A DNA stretch of 64,000 nt from Mycobacterium ostraviense (lineage in GTDB: Bacteria; Actinomycetota; Actinomycetes; Mycobacteriales; Mycobacteriaceae): positions 2,201,960 to 2,265,959 of the forward strand of contig NZ_NKRE01000001.1 of assembly GCF_002705925.1 (NCBI RefSeq). Direction: 5' to 3'. A program made the position numbers and the translations under genes. Shown here in pieces: positions 54,176 through 63,601 of the stretch. The notes below the pieces were generated by a model, which saw nothing but the letters and a program-made list of their open reading frames with translations, was not told where the DNA came from and ran no database searches. Position 1 is the first letter of the stretch; each line of letters begins with the position of its first letter.

Positions 54176-55252
54176 TCAGCCCAGGAAAATGTTGCGGCGC
54201 CCGGCCAACAGCCGATACAGCGTCTGCTGAATGGTTTCACGCACCTGATCGGTCAACTCGAAGGTGACCATCGGGTCCTCGGCGTCGGTGGTCGCGTAGT
54301 TGGCCGTGGAGATCGGCTCCCCGAATGCGATGCGCCATTTCGACGGCAGCGGCACCAGCCCGGCGGGGCCGGCCAACGGGAACAGCGGAGTGACCGGGAA
54401 ATAGGGCAAACCGAACAGCCGCGCCAGCAATTTGACGTCGGTGAGCATCGGGTAGATCTCCTCCGACCCGATGATCGAGCACGGCACAATCGGCGCCTGG
54501 GTACGCAGCGCCGCCGACACGAAGCCGCCGCGTCCGAATCTCTGTAGCCGGTAACGGTCCTCGAAGCGCTTACCCAGGCCCTTGTAACCTTCGGGGAACA
54601 CGGCCGTGAGCTCACCGGAGGCCAGCAGTCGGTGCGCGTCGGTGGTGCAGGCCATGGTGTGCCCCGCCTTGCGGGCGGCCTCGCCCACCACGGGCAGGTC
54701 GAACACCATGTCGGCGGCAAGCAGCCGCAGATCCCGGTGGGCGGGATGTTCGTCGTGCACCGCCACCGAAAGCATCAACCCGTCGAACGGCAACACTCCG
54801 GCATGGTTGGCCACCAACAGCGCGGCGCCTTCGCTCGGAAGGTTCTCGATTCCGCTGACTTCCACGCGGAACCACGACCTGAAGAAAAACCTCAGCAAAG
54901 GCCGAACGATCGCGTCATTGAAATGCGGGTCGAATCCGAATTCGTCGACGCTGTAATCACCGGTCAGTCGTTGCCGCAGGAATCCGGCGACCGCGGCGAC
55001 ACGCTGCGCAAGATCGCTGAGGGGCGCTTCGCCCGACCCGACAACGCCCGTCGCACCCGCGGCACGCCGATGCTCGTCGATTTCACGGACCACTGCAGCG
55101 ATCTGTTCGGCCGATGCCCGGCCGTTCGGATCGGACAGCAACGACGGGTGCTCACGGGACGCGTCGGCGCGTTGACCGGCACGGCGGCGTGCCGCTACCC
55201 GACCCCGATTACTGTGCAGTGGAATGACATTCGCTCTGGTCTCACCCGCCAC
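54176..55252 (-). CDS. PlsC-type phospholipid/glycerolipid acyltransferase (Rv0502-like)
   Basis: 358 residues. The acyltransferase motif H-x4-D is in VANHAGVLPFDGLML (near residue 152), and motif III is AVFPEGYKGLGKRF. About 110 polar residues precede the domain, longer than in PlsC. It likely transfers an acyl group from CoA or ACP to a glycerol-phosphate-like acceptor at the membrane. It follows the SDR gene (15 bases) in the same direction and matches Rv0502. Its exact acceptor is unknown. Confidence 0.87.
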   Translation of the reverse strand: MAGETRANVIPLHSNRGRVAARRRAGQRADASREHPSLLSDPNGRASAEQIAAVVREIDEHRRAAGATGVVGSGEAPLSDLAQRVAAVAGFLRQRLTGDYSVDEFGFDPHFNDAIVRPLLRFFFRSWFRVEVSGIENLPSEGAALLVANHAGVLPFDGLMLSVAVHDEHPAHRDLRLLAADMVFDLPVVGEAARKAGHTMACTTDAHRLLASGELTAVFPEGYKGLGKRFEDRYRLQRFGRGGFVSAALRTQAPIVPCSIIGSEEIYPMLTDVKLLARLFGLPYFPVTPLFPLAGPAGLVPLPSKWRIAFGEPISTANYATTDAEDPMVTFELTDQVRETIQQTLYRLLAGRRNIFLG

Positions 55253-55267
55253 GATAGCTACCCAAAT

Positions 55268-56404
55268 CTACCTGACCCCCACCCATGGAATTGGCTTCCG
55301 GGTTCCCCACCGTTGCGCTAACGTGATCGCGCGACCCTCCCAGGAGCGTACCCGATGCGGATCGATAATGGGAGTTAGGCCGCGGCCCCGAACGTAGTCA
55401 TCGAAAGCCTCGGCCGTCGTCCACTTGGGCTGATAGCCAAGTTCGGAACGCATTCTGGTGGTGTCCATCACCCTGCCGTAACTCAAATAATCGAATTGCT
55501 CGCGGTTGATCTCGGTGTATCCGTTGGCCCGTCTCAGCGAATCAAGCGCCCACACCCCAAATCCCGGTACGGGCAACGGAATTCGGCCCGCCCGGCGGAT
55601 CGCCTGCGACAGCATGATGATGCCGTCGGCACCGATGTTGAAGGTGCCGGCTTTGCCGGCCATCGCAGCCCGCTCCAGGGCACCCAGCGCATCCTGCTCG
55701 TGCAGCAATTGCAGTCGTGCGTCGCGGCCGAACATCGTGGGCACGAAGGGCCCGGCAAGATACCGCGACAGTGTGGTGTCCATCGCGGGGCCGATCATGT
55801 TGGCCAGCCGCAGGATGGTCACCGCGATATCGGGCCGACGCCGGCCCAGCCCGCGCGCATACCCTTCGATATCGAGACTGTCCTTGGCGAAACCCTCGCG
55901 GAAGGGTCGACGGCTGGTGCCGTCCTCGGTGAACACCACCGGGTCGTGTGGGCTCGAGCCGTAAACCTCGGACGTGGACTTCAGCACGACGCGGCGAACC
56001 GAGGGCGACTTCTGGCAAGCCGCGAACAGTTGCATGGCGCCCATCACGTTGATTTCCTTCAACGCCGCACTTCCGCCGGACCGTGGCGCGTAGGAAGCCG
56101 CCGCGGCGTGCACCACAGTGTCGACATCGCCGTTTCGAATCACCTTGGCAATGAAAGGATTTCGAATGTCGGCGCGGACGAACTCGGCTCGGCCCATGCG
56201 GCGCAGCATGTCCTTGCTGGGCGCGATCGCATCCACCGCGATCACCGAGTTGATCAACGGGTTCTGCGCCAGCCGGGCGGTCAGGTAGCCGCCCAGAAAC
56301 CGGCACGCACCGGTAACCAGCACCACCTTGGGGTAGTGCACGGTGTCGTCATTGCGGCCGCCGATTCCTCCGGCGCCGCCCCCCTGGCCGCTCGAAGAGT
56401 TCAC
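55268..56404 (-). CDS. Atypical extended SDR (GalE2/Rv0501-like)
   Basis: 378 residues. A Gly-rich N-terminus precedes the Rossmann segment VVLVTGACRFLGGYLTARL, a degenerate TGxxGxxG (C-R-F in place of Gly). The SSxxVYG-type block is present (KSTSEVYGSS), but where the YxxxK motif should be I see EGYARGLGRR: Tyr without the Lys. So epimerase or dehydrogenase activity is doubtful, and the galE2 name is positional. It matches Rv0501, which has the same features as I recall. Upstream of the acyltransferase gene, downstream of bS22. Confidence 0.83.
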   Translation of the reverse strand: MNSSSGQGGGAGGIGGRNDDTVHYPKVVLVTGACRFLGGYLTARLAQNPLINSVIAVDAIAPSKDMLRRMGRAEFVRADIRNPFIAKVIRNGDVDTVVHAAAASYAPRSGGSAALKEINVMGAMQLFAACQKSPSVRRVVLKSTSEVYGSSPHDPVVFTEDGTSRRPFREGFAKDSLDIEGYARGLGRRRPDIAVTILRLANMIGPAMDTTLSRYLAGPFVPTMFGRDARLQLLHEQDALGALERAAMAGKAGTFNIGADGIIMLSQAIRRAGRIPLPVPGFGVWALDSLRRANGYTEINREQFDYLSYGRVMDTTRMRSELGYQPKWTTAEAFDDYVRGRGLTPIIDPHRVRSWEGRAITLAQRWGTRKPIPWVGVR

Positions 56405-56482
56405 CCCGACAGCCTAGCGGCGACGAGAGACAGCAGCGTTACAAGCCGGTGACGGTACGCGTCAACTGGGGCCGGTCGGGGC

Positions 56483-56584
56483 TTACTTGCCGAGTTTCCT
56501 GCGCTGTACCCGGGTGCGGCGCAGCAGCTTGCGGTGCTTTTTCTTCGACATGCGCTTGCGCCGCTTCTTGATTACTGAACCCAT
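56483..56584 (-). CDS. Small ribosomal protein bS22
   Basis: 33 residues, extremely basic: [20 protein letters not shown], then [13 protein letters not shown]. This is the AURKAIP1/COX24-type peptide found in mycobacterial 30S subunits as bS22 (Rv0500B in M. tuberculosis). It was too short for automatic calling. It lies between a small HTH gene and the SDR gene. Stop TAA at 56485-56483, start ATG at 56584. Confidence 0.93.
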
Positions 56585-56766
56585 GGACTCCGCTACCTGA
56601 CCGTGACCGCTTGTCGATGACTACAAGGGACTACCAATGACTACAAAGGACCCAGTCACTTTACCCAGCCCGCCGCACCCAACACCAAACCGGCGCCGAT
56701 CGGTGGCCGACACGGGCCTGCCGAGGCAGACCCGTGTCGGCCCGCTCGGACCTGCGGCGCCGTCGG

Positions 56767-57024
56767 CTAGCCGGCGAAGTACGAGGTCTGCAGCATGTCG
56801 TGGACGGCCTTGGCATGCACCCGGAATGACCGCCCGACCCGGACCGCGGGCAGCTCGCCGTTGTGCACCAGCCGGTACACGGTCATCTTCGAGACCCGCA
56901 TCAGCGAAGCGACCTCGGCCACCGTGAGGAATTGAGTGCCGGCCTGCTGGCCTTCCCCCGTGCCGCTGTCCCGCACCGATTTTCCTGCGGAATCCCGTGC
57001 TGATGGCCCGTTCGTTGACGTCAT
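56767..57024 (-). CDS. Small excisionase-type helix-turn-helix protein (Rv0500A-like)
   Basis: 85 residues. A polar N-terminus of about 30 residues precedes a winged HTH of the MerR/excisionase (BldC-like) class: FLTVAEVASLMRVSKMTVYR, LVHNGELPAVRVGRSFRV. Single-domain BldC-like proteins in actinobacteria control development genes by binding direct repeats. It matches Rv0500A. The target is unknown; there is no phage integrase near it, so a real excisionase role is unlikely. Confidence 0.85.
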   Translation of the reverse strand: MTSTNGPSARDSAGKSVRDSGTGEGQQAGTQFLTVAEVASLMRVSKMTVYRLVHNGELPAVRVGRSFRVHAKAVHDMLQTSYFAG

Positions 57025-57164
57025 CGCAACCCAATCATGTCAGGCACGCGCAATGCCAGCGGCTTCCCCTCCGCTGGCACCCACACGTGCATACAAAGAG
57101 GAGAATAGCGGGACTAGTGGGGTTATTGGTACTGGTGAGAGGAAATCAGTTCAAAATTCCCGAA

Positions 57165-58037
57165 TTATTCCGATGTAATTCTGAGCTGCTCAGAGCGGCT
57201 TTTGGCGGCCTGGACGGCCGCGTCGACGACCCCCCGAAACCCGCCTTTCTCCAGCTCGCGCAGCGCGGCGGCCGTCGTCCCACCGGGGGAGGTGACCGAC
57301 GCCCGCAGTTGCAGCGCCGTGGTGTCGACCCGCAAACCCGCCGGCTCACCGGCGGCCGGACGCTCTTGCTCCATCCGCTCCAGCAGCATCGCCGTCGACC
57401 CGGCCAGGGTCTGCGCAGTCAGCTCGGTGGCCACCTGACGGCTCAAGCCCACCGCGACGCCGGCGTCGACCAGGGCCTCGACCAGCAGGAAGAAATACGC
57501 CGGCCCGGAGCCGGACAACGCGGTCACCGCGTCCAACTGCTGCTCCGGAACGTTCAGCACGACGCCGACGGCTTCGAAGAGCGCGGACACTTCGTCCAGC
57601 TGTTGCGGGGTGACGAACCGCCCCTTGGCCAGCGCGGTGACCCCGGCTCCCACCAGTGCGGCGGCGTTCGGCATCGCCCGGACCACCGGCGTGCCCGCCG
57701 GCAGCTTGGATTCGAAGTAGGAGGTGGTGACACCAGCGGCGACCGTGACGAACACCTGCTCGACACTGTCGCTGCCGGCAGCCGTGGCCGCCGCCGCCAA
57801 GTCCCCCATCACCGTCTCGACGTCGGCCGGTTTCACCGCGACGACCACAAACGTCGCGTGCTCGATCGCATCGCTGACCGAGGTCAGCAGTACCGAGTAG
57901 GTGCTGGCCAGGTACTTGGCGCGCCCGGGAATCCGTTCGGCCACGACCAGGTCCTTGACCTGCCGGCCCGCGCGCAGCAAACCCGACAGCAACGCCTCCC
58001 CGATACTGCCCCCACCGATGATCGCGATTCTTGCCAT
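57165..58037 (-). CDS. proC: Pyrroline-5-carboxylate reductase ProC
   Basis: 290 residues. N-terminal Rossmann motif IAIIGGGSIGEALLSGLL; conserved VVVAVKPADV and RAMPNAAALVGAGV segments; and the dimer/substrate signature LSGSGPAYFFLLVEALVDAGVA-type block (TALSGSGPAYFF) with SPGGTTAAALRELE near the end. Reduces pyrroline-5-carboxylate to proline with NAD(P)H. It matches Rv0500 and is 28 bases from the thioesterase-like gene, in the same direction. Confidence 0.96.
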   Translation of the reverse strand: MARIAIIGGGSIGEALLSGLLRAGRQVKDLVVAERIPGRAKYLASTYSVLLTSVSDAIEHATFVVVAVKPADVETVMGDLAAAATAAGSDSVEQVFVTVAAGVTTSYFESKLPAGTPVVRAMPNAAALVGAGVTALAKGRFVTPQQLDEVSALFEAVGVVLNVPEQQLDAVTALSGSGPAYFFLLVEALVDAGVAVGLSRQVATELTAQTLAGSTAMLLERMEQERPAAGEPAGLRVDTTALQLRASVTSPGGTTAAALRELEKGGFRGVVDAAVQAAKSRSEQLRITSE

Positions 58038-58065
58038 GCCGCACAGCATCGCAGACCCCGGACCG

Positions 58066-58932
58066 CTAGCGAGCGGCCGGGACCATCGCCAATTGACGTG
58101 CTTGCACCACCAGGCGGCCCATGCTGTCGACGACGATGTGGTCCTCGTCGAACCAGTCGTGTCCGATCTCAATGCAGGTGGCGATGATCCGCAGCCAGCC
58201 GTCGGCGGGCAGTGCCCGAAGGAAGGCGGTGAGCTGGACGGTCGGCGCCCAGCCGGTGCGGTCCACGGCAAAGGTGACCGGCGCCGACAAATCCCCGCAC
58301 ATGAGCGCGAAAAGCGGATCAGGAGCCACCCCGCGCGGGCGCGCCCACATCCGGATGACCGGCGGCCGCCCGTCGGCGTTGGGCTGCAGCGTCGACAGCA
58401 GCGGCCGCACGTCGCAGCCTTCTCCCAGGTGCACCAGTCCGGCCAGCGGGTGGCCCGGTCCGATCGGCGCGACGTCGTCGGGAGGTTCGGGTGCCATCAG
58501 ATCCACGACCGGGTTGGCCGACAGCAGCGGGGTCGCCACGCCACACCCCTGGTGCTCGGGTTCGCCCAGCGTGACGACGGCGTGCACTGCGGTGCGCCCA
58601 CCCTGGGTCAGCTCGACATCGACCACGCCGATCCGGCGGCCACGCTTGCGGATCGACGTCACCAGTCGCATCGCACCCGGATCCGGCGCCCACAGGAAGT
58701 TGGCCGACACGACCACCGGTTGCAGTGCCGGGTGTGGTGCCGGGTGTGGTGCCGCCGCCGCATAAGCCATCCGGGCGGCATTGGCGCACAGCGCCATCAT
58801 CGCGCCGCCATGCACCTTGGGACCGATCGTCCAGTGCCGGTTCAGCTCGCCGTGAAATACCGCGTCACCGGCAGCGGCGTCGACCTGCCGCAGCTCCATC
58901 GCGGTGGTGAACATCGCGCCCAAGAAGTTCAT
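58066..58932 (-). CDS. Double hot-dog acyl-CoA thioesterase-like protein (Rv0499-like)
   Basis: 288 residues from ATG 58932, two bases from the stop of the TIM-barrel gene. Two hot-dog domains: the first with HWTIGPKVHGGAMMALCANAA and LVTSIRKRGRRIGVVDVEL, the second with GWAPTVQLTAFLRALPADGWL and ending in DEDHIVVDSMGRLVVQARQL, as in TesB-type and TesB-like family proteins. Likely hydrolyses or binds acyl-CoA thioesters. A 12-bp direct repeat (58725-58748) inside the gene encodes PHPAPHP. The large frame upstream to 59304 is rejected. Confidence 0.83.
   Translation of the reverse strand: MNFLGAMFTTAMELRQVDAAAGDAVFHGELNRHWTIGPKVHGGAMMALCANAARMAYAAAAPHPAPHPALQPVVVSANFLWAPDPGAMRLVTSIRKRGRRIGVVDVELTQGGRTAVHAVVTLGEPEHQGCGVATPLLSANPVVDLMAPEPPDDVAPIGPGHPLAGLVHLGEGCDVRPLLSTLQPNADGRPPVIRMWARPRGVAPDPLFALMCGDLSAPVTFAVDRTGWAPTVQLTAFLRALPADGWLRIIATCIEIGHDWFDEDHIVVDSMGRLVVQARQLAMVPAAR
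58725..58748. repeat. Two perfect 12-bp tandem copies
   Basis: GTGCCGGGTGTG occurs twice head to tail, followed by a further GTGCC, within the thioesterase-like gene. In the minus-strand protein it encodes the PHPAPHPA segment. It is in frame, so copy number could vary without disrupting the gene. Confidence 0.85.
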
Positions 58933-58933
58933 G

Positions 58934-59776
58934 TCACCGCAGCAGATGGGTCCGGGCGAACTGCAAGGACTCCACCAGCATGGCTTCCCGCTCACTCGCC
59001 GAACGCGCCGACGAGGTGGACACCTCCAGCACCACATGGCCGGTAAAGTCTCCACCCGCCAGCATCTGACACACCTCGGCGGTGGGCTGCGTGCCGTGGC
59101 CGGGCACCAGGTGTTCGTCGGCGGGCAGCCCGCTGCCGTCGCACAGGTGCAGATGGACCAGACCCCGGCCCATCCGGCGGGCCATATCCAGCGCATCGGT
59201 GCCCGCGGTCGAGGTATGCGAGAGGTCCAGCGTGTAATGGGCGTGATTGCCGTCCAGCGGGTCGTAGGACGGCGCGAACGCCGAAATCGCCGGACCCGGA
59301 CCACCGCCGCGCCGGCGCATCCGTTCCCGTGACTGGCCGGCCCCGAAGAGCCGGTCCGCCCGGAACGGAAACATGTTTTCGACGGCGACCATCACGTCGC
59401 TGGACGCTTCCAGCGCAGCGACCTGCTCACCGAACCCCTCGGCGTAGCGCCGTTGCCACCGGAACGGCGGGTGTACCACGACCGTCTGCGCGCCCAGTCG
59501 TTCGGCGGCCCGCACGCTGCGCTCCAGCTTGGGAATCGGGTTGGAGCCCCATACCCGTTGCGAGATCAGCAGGCACGGAGCGTGCACGGACAGCACCGGC
59601 ACGCGGTAGCGTCGCGACAGCCTCCTGACCGCGTCGACGTCCTGGCTGACCGACTCGCCCCATACCATCAGCTCGACTCCGTCGTAGCCGAGTCGGGCCG
59701 CGTACTCGAATGCGGCTTCGGCCCGCAGCGGGTACACCGAAGCCGTCGACAAGCCGACTTTGATTGCTGGACGCAC
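58934..59776 (-). CDS. AP-endonuclease-2/xylose-isomerase-like TIM-barrel protein (Rv0498-like)
   Basis: 280 residues. Start of the barrel IKVGLSTASVYP, then GYDGVELMVWG, LSVHAPC, VVVHPPFRW, VAVENMFPF, TLDLSHTS and LVHLHLCDGSG, the pattern of His/Glu/Asp metal ligands at the C-ends of strands in the sugar-phosphate isomerase/epimerase family. Substrate is unknown. It lies between the membrane protein and the thioesterase gene on one strand and matches Rv0498. Confidence 0.88.
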   Translation of the reverse strand: MRPAIKVGLSTASVYPLRAEAAFEYAARLGYDGVELMVWGESVSQDVDAVRRLSRRYRVPVLSVHAPCLLISQRVWGSNPIPKLERSVRAAERLGAQTVVVHPPFRWQRRYAEGFGEQVAALEASSDVMVAVENMFPFRADRLFGAGQSRERMRRRGGGPGPAISAFAPSYDPLDGNHAHYTLDLSHTSTAGTDALDMARRMGRGLVHLHLCDGSGLPADEHLVPGHGTQPTAEVCQMLAGGDFTGHVVLEVSTSSARSASEREAMLVESLQFARTHLLR

Positions 59777-59791
59777 TGTGTCTCGGCGCGC

Positions 59792-60826
59792 CTAGCCTGT
59801 TTGCAGGGATAGCACCAACGGTCCCCAGGTAATCAGCACACCGACCGCAACCGCGATCAACGTACTGGCGATGTCCTCGGTCTTACGGACTACTCGCACC
59901 GCGACCACCAGGCCGAGGATCACCAAGACCGAGAGCACCAATGCCACGATGCTGTTCCATCGCCACAGCTGGTCGAAGGCGATGAACAGACCGGCGCCGA
60001 ACACGACGGCCAGAATTGACTGCAGCACCACCACGGCGCCACGCCACAGGGCCAGCAGCGCGCCGGGGGCGCGGCCGGAACCCGTCTTGTCGGCACGGTC
60101 GCTGTCGAGGCGCTCGGCGTCGAACACCGCCGGGGCCGCTCCGCCCCGCCGCCGGGCCACCTCGTCGGCCAGCGACTGTCCGCCAAACAGGGTCCGCTCC
60201 GCGGCGCCGTCCACATCGTGCAGGTAGGAACGCACGTAAGCCGTCTCGTCGGCGACCGGTTCGGCCTCGTCTACCGCAACGTCTATCGCGTCCACCGAGG
60301 TGTCGACGTAGTGCCCGACCGGGTCGGGACTCATGTGCTCGGCACCGGACTGCTGCTCCGAGATGTCGCTTTCTTCGGTGTGACGCAGGGGCCGCGGGTA
60401 CTCGCTGCGCTCGGGGCCCGACTTGCGTCGGGTGATCGGCTCGGATCTGGGCCAGCGTGGTTCGGGCTCGGACCAGTACCTGGGCTTGGCCGGCTCCTCG
60501 GTTGCCGGTTCTGCGGCGACCGGCTGCGGTTGTGGAGGCGACGGCGGGGCGGGCTCGGCAACCTCGACTCGCGGTTTGCCGGGCTCTGGCTGCCTCGGCG
60601 GTTCGGACGGGGCAGCGCGCGCGGGAGTCTCGGCCTTGTCGCGGCGGTCTTCGCGAATGATCGGGATTTCGCCGGTCAGCTCGGCCACCGTGACCGAATC
60701 GCTATCGCCGCGCCGACGGCGCCGGCGCCGGGTCACGGCAGGGGCGCCGATGGTGCCGTTTCTGGCCAGTAGTTCGGCGACCGAGATCTGCTTGGTGTCC
60801 TCCGTGTCCGAATGTGGTCCAGTCAT
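59792..60826 (-). CDS. Pro-rich membrane protein with three C-terminal spans (Rv0497-like)
   Basis: 344 residues. Residues 1-240 are hydrophilic, with a [14 protein letters not shown] start, an Arg cluster ([11 protein letters not shown]) and Pro/Glu-rich low-complexity sequence. Three spans follow: [37 protein letters not shown] and [18 protein letters not shown]. The repeated VAELL/VAELT motif (ISVAELLA at residue 14, VTVAELTG near 45) is typical of mycobacterial membrane proteins that interact with other factors. It matches Rv0497. Its ATG overlaps the Ppx stop (ATGA). Confidence 0.83.
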   Translation of the reverse strand: MTGPHSDTEDTKQISVAELLARNGTIGAPAVTRRRRRRRGDSDSVTVAELTGEIPIIREDRRDKAETPARAAPSEPPRQPEPGKPRVEVAEPAPPSPPQPQPVAAEPATEEPAKPRYWSEPEPRWPRSEPITRRKSGPERSEYPRPLRHTEESDISEQQSGAEHMSPDPVGHYVDTSVDAIDVAVDEAEPVADETAYVRSYLHDVDGAAERTLFGGQSLADEVARRRGGAAPAVFDAERLDSDRADKTGSGRAPGALLALWRGAVVVLQSILAVVFGAGLFIAFDQLWRWNSIVALVLSVLVILGLVVAVRVVRKTEDIASTLIAVAVGVLITWGPLVLSLQTG

Positions 60827-61857
60827 GGTTTGTTGCCTCTCGATCGGGGAGCGGCATTCCGATCTACTACCTGACCTCCAGCATCGCGCACCGATGTCGC
60901 CACCGGCGAAGTTTCCATGAAGGCGGTCCCGTCGGCCTCGCTGTCGAGTCGGCGCAAGATCACACCTTCCCGCAGCGCCCACGGGCAGATATCCACCGCT
61001 TCTATCGACAGCGCTCGCATGCTTGCCTCCGCGACCAGAGCCCCCGCTACGATCTGCGGCGCGCGCTCGGCGCTGACTCCTTCCAGTTCTGCACGGTCAG
61101 CGGTCGTCATCCTAGAGATGAAAGATATGAGTTGTCTGAGGCCGTTGGCCGTCAGCATCCGTTTCACCCGCGGTCCGGCGGCCGACGGCGCCGCCCCGGT
61201 CAGCCGTGCCAGCGAACGAAACGTCTTCGAGGTGGCGACCGCGAGGTCAGGACTGCCTGCCTCCAGAACGGCCACACTGGCGTCCGAGAGTTCGGCGTCG
61301 AGCCAGTCGCGCAGCATCGCCACCCGCCGCCGACCGGGCGGATCGTCGGGCAGCCATTCGCGGGTCAACCGGGCGGCGCCCAGCGGCAGCGACAGCGCTA
61401 CCTCGGGCTCCTCGTCCACGCCGCTGGACAACTCCAGCGAACCGCCGCCGATGTCGAGGTTGACGATGCGCCCCGCACTCCAGCCGTACCATCGTCGCAC
61501 CGCCAGGAAGGTCAGCCGGGACTCGTCGACCCCGCCCAGTACCTGCAACTCGACACCGGTTTCCTTGCCTACCCGGGCCAGCACATCTTCGGAGTTCTCG
61601 GCTTCCCGCACGGCGGAGGTGGCGAAGGCCATCAACTCGGCACAGCCGGAGCTCACCGCGATCTTGGCGAACTCGTCGATGGTCGACACCAGCTTGTCGG
61701 CACCGCGCCTGGTGATCTTGCCCGAGTTGTCGGTGGCTTCGGCCAGACGCAGCGTGGCCTTCGTCGAACTCATCGGCGTCGGATGCCCACCACGGTGAGC
61801 ATCTACTACCAGTAGATGGACCGTGTTGCTGCCCACGTCCAGGACGCCCAATCGCAC
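60823..61857 (-). CDS. Ppx/GppA-family exopolyphosphatase-like protein (Rv0496)
   Basis: 344 residues, GTG start. The ASKHA fold shows phosphate-1 [18 protein letters not shown] and phosphate-2 [15 protein letters not shown], with the catalytic Glu region [10 protein letters not shown]. It lacks the C-terminal domains of E. coli PPX (about 500 residues), as does the short mycobacterial Ppx1. It cleaves polyphosphate or (p)ppGpp-related substrates in the stringent response network. It overlaps the Rv0497-like gene by four bases. The plus-strand Rv0495c-like gene is divergent (117 bases). Confidence 0.9.
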   Translation of the reverse strand: MRLGVLDVGSNTVHLLVVDAHRGGHPTPMSSTKATLRLAEATDNSGKITRRGADKLVSTIDEFAKIAVSSGCAELMAFATSAVREAENSEDVLARVGKETGVELQVLGGVDESRLTFLAVRRWYGWSAGRIVNLDIGGGSLELSSGVDEEPEVALSLPLGAARLTREWLPDDPPGRRRVAMLRDWLDAELSDASVAVLEAGSPDLAVATSKTFRSLARLTGAAPSAAGPRVKRMLTANGLRQLISFISRMTTADRAELEGVSAERAPQIVAGALVAEASMRALSIEAVDICPWALREGVILRRLDSEADGTAFMETSPVATSVRDAGGQVVDRNAAPRSRGNKP

Positions 61858-61974
61858 GGAATCAAACTAGCGGGCGACGACGCGGGTCGCTCAGCGACCC
61901 GATGACGACAACGCTTATCAGACGCGCGGTGGCGGCGGCCCACACAGCGGGGATCGTCGACTAACGTTGCAACC

Positions 61975-62772
61975 GTGGCAAACTCGCGCCCGCAGCCGGT
62001 GCACCCGGGGCAAGAGGTCGAATTGGATTTCCCCCGTGAGTGGGTGGAATTCTACGATCCCGACAATCCCGAGCACCTGATCGCGGCCGACCTCACCTGG
62101 CTGCTGTCGCACTGGACATGTGTGTTCGGCACGCCCGCCTGCCAAGGTACGGTGGCGGGCCGACCGGACGACGGGTGCTGCTCGCACGGAGCCTTCCTAT
62201 CCGATGACGACGACCGTGCCCGGTTGGACGACGCGGTGCAGAACCTGACCGACGAGGACTGGCAATTCCGCGAAAAAGGCCTGGGCCGCAAGGGATATCT
62301 GGAACTCGACGAGCACGACGGGCAACCGCAGTACCGCACCCGAAAACACAAGGACGCCTGCATCTTCCTGAACCGGCCGGGCTTCAAGGGCGGCCCCGGT
62401 TGTGCGTTGCACACCAAGGCCCTGAAAATGGGTGTGGCGCCGCTCACGATGAAACCTGACGTCTGCTGGCAGTTGCCGATCCGGCGCAGTCAGGAGTGGG
62501 TGACCCGGCCCGACGGCACCGAGATTCTGAAAACCACCGTCACCGAATACGATCGCCGCGGCTGGGGTTCCGGCGGGGCCGACCTGCATTGGTATTGCAC
62601 CGGCGATCCGGCCGCCCATATCGGGACCAGACAGGTGTGGGAGAGCCTGGCCGACGAGCTCACCGAACTGCTCGGCGTCAAGGCGTATGCGGAACTGGCC
62701 GAAATATGTAAACGCCGCAGCCGGTTAGGGCTGGTGGCCGTCCACCCCGCGACGCGCGCGGCGCCGAGGTAG
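61975..62772 (+). CDS. Cys-rich conserved protein (Rv0495c-like)
   Basis: 265 residues from a GTG. A cluster of cysteines ([26 protein letters not shown]) and a second group ([23 protein letters not shown]) form a pattern like DUF3109/YkgJ zinc- or iron-binding proteins. The rest is polar, with many Asp/Trp. It matches Rv0495c, a conserved actinobacterial protein of unknown role. Divergent from ppx; followed by the convergent GntR gene, 62 bases away. Confidence 0.82.
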   Translation: MANSRPQPVHPGQEVELDFPREWVEFYDPDNPEHLIAADLTWLLSHWTCVFGTPACQGTVAGRPDDGCCSHGAFLSDDDDRARLDDAVQNLTDEDWQFREKGLGRKGYLELDEHDGQPQYRTRKHKDACIFLNRPGFKGGPGCALHTKALKMGVAPLTMKPDVCWQLPIRRSQEWVTRPDGTEILKTTVTEYDRRGWGSGGADLHWYCTGDPAAHIGTRQVWESLADELTELLGVKAYAELAEICKRRSRLGLVAVHPATRAAPR

Positions 62773-62834
62773 CGGACGGGCCCGGGGGAGTTTGCCGCAA
62801 CGGCGCTATCCGGCGTCCGCAGCACGGCGCACAG

Positions 62835-63557
62835 TCAGCGCACGGATCCCTCGGTGTAGGCCACGATCATCCGCAGCGCGCTGGCCCGCAGGTACGCCTC
62901 GACGGCCGCGCCGGCGGCAACAGGGTCGCGGGCGAGCACCGCCTCGGTGATCGCTCGCAGATCGGCCAAAACCGGTTCGGCATCGTCGTAGGCCCCGGTC
63001 AGCTCGTGTTCGCGGCCGCCGAATGCGTGTTCGACCCAGCGATACAGCAACCCCAGCGCGCGGTTGCGGCTGCTGTGGATGAGCACCCGGAAGTAGCCGA
63101 GATCGGCTGCCTGCCGGCCGGCCGCGCCATCCGCGTCCCGCAGCGCTGCCAGCGCGTCGCGTAACGCGTGGGCATCGTCGGGGGTGTGTCGCTGCGCGGC
63201 CAGGCGGCCGATCAACGGACCTAACGCCGCGCGGATCTCCAGCAGTTCGGCGAGGAAATCCGGACCCAGTCTGCGTACCAGCGCCTCGACAACGGCGGGA
63301 TGAGTGAGCCCCTCAGGATCGCGTACCACGCTGCCGCTGCCGTGTCTGACCTCAATCAGGCCCATCTGCTGCAGCCGGGCCAGCCCCTGCCGCAGCGACG
63401 TGCGGTTGACCCCGAACCGCGCCGCCAGGTCACGCTCCGGCGGCAGCGTCGACCCCGGCGGGAAGACCCCGTCCAGGATGGCGTCCGCGATCGACGCGGC
63501 GATCTGTTCGTCGACGCGCTGACGGTCCGGCGGCTGAAAGGCACTTGACTGGTTCAT
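62835..63557 (-). CDS. GntR/FadR-family transcriptional regulator (Rv0494-like)
   Basis: 240 residues from ATG 63557. The winged HTH ([27 protein letters not shown], then [26 protein letters not shown]) and the FadR C-terminal ligand domain ([22 protein letters not shown]) identify it. In M. tuberculosis Rv0494 is a lipid-responsive regulator that binds its own promoter. An imperfect ATTGG-N5-CCAAT palindrome overlaps the start codon here, which suggests auto-repression and control of the divergent gene. A longer frame to 63740 is rejected. Confidence 0.9.
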   Translation of the reverse strand: MNQSSAFQPPDRQRVDEQIAASIADAILDGVFPPGSTLPPERDLAARFGVNRTSLRQGLARLQQMGLIEVRHGSGSVVRDPEGLTHPAVVEALVRRLGPDFLAELLEIRAALGPLIGRLAAQRHTPDDAHALRDALAALRDADGAAGRQAADLGYFRVLIHSSRNRALGLLYRWVEHAFGGREHELTGAYDDAEPVLADLRAITEAVLARDPVAAGAAVEAYLRASALRMIVAYTEGSVR

Positions 63558-63575
63558 TGGCTCAACCAATATAGT
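63552..63575. promoter_or_regulatory. Palindromic operator candidate overlapping the GntR start
   Basis: ATTGGCTCAACCAAT at 63556-63570 is ATTGG-N5-CCAAT. It lies over the regulator's start codon and 30 bases before the divergent gene. It fits FadR-type half-sites, and sits where auto-repression would work. Confidence 0.6.
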
Positions 63576-63601
63576 GGACGAATCAATCGGAGGTGGAGCA
63601 C

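Noticed and set aside
56767..57024. Prophage excisionase
   Set aside because: No integrase, att site or phage genes near. The gene sits in a conserved proC-bS22 context, so it is a BldC-like regulator.
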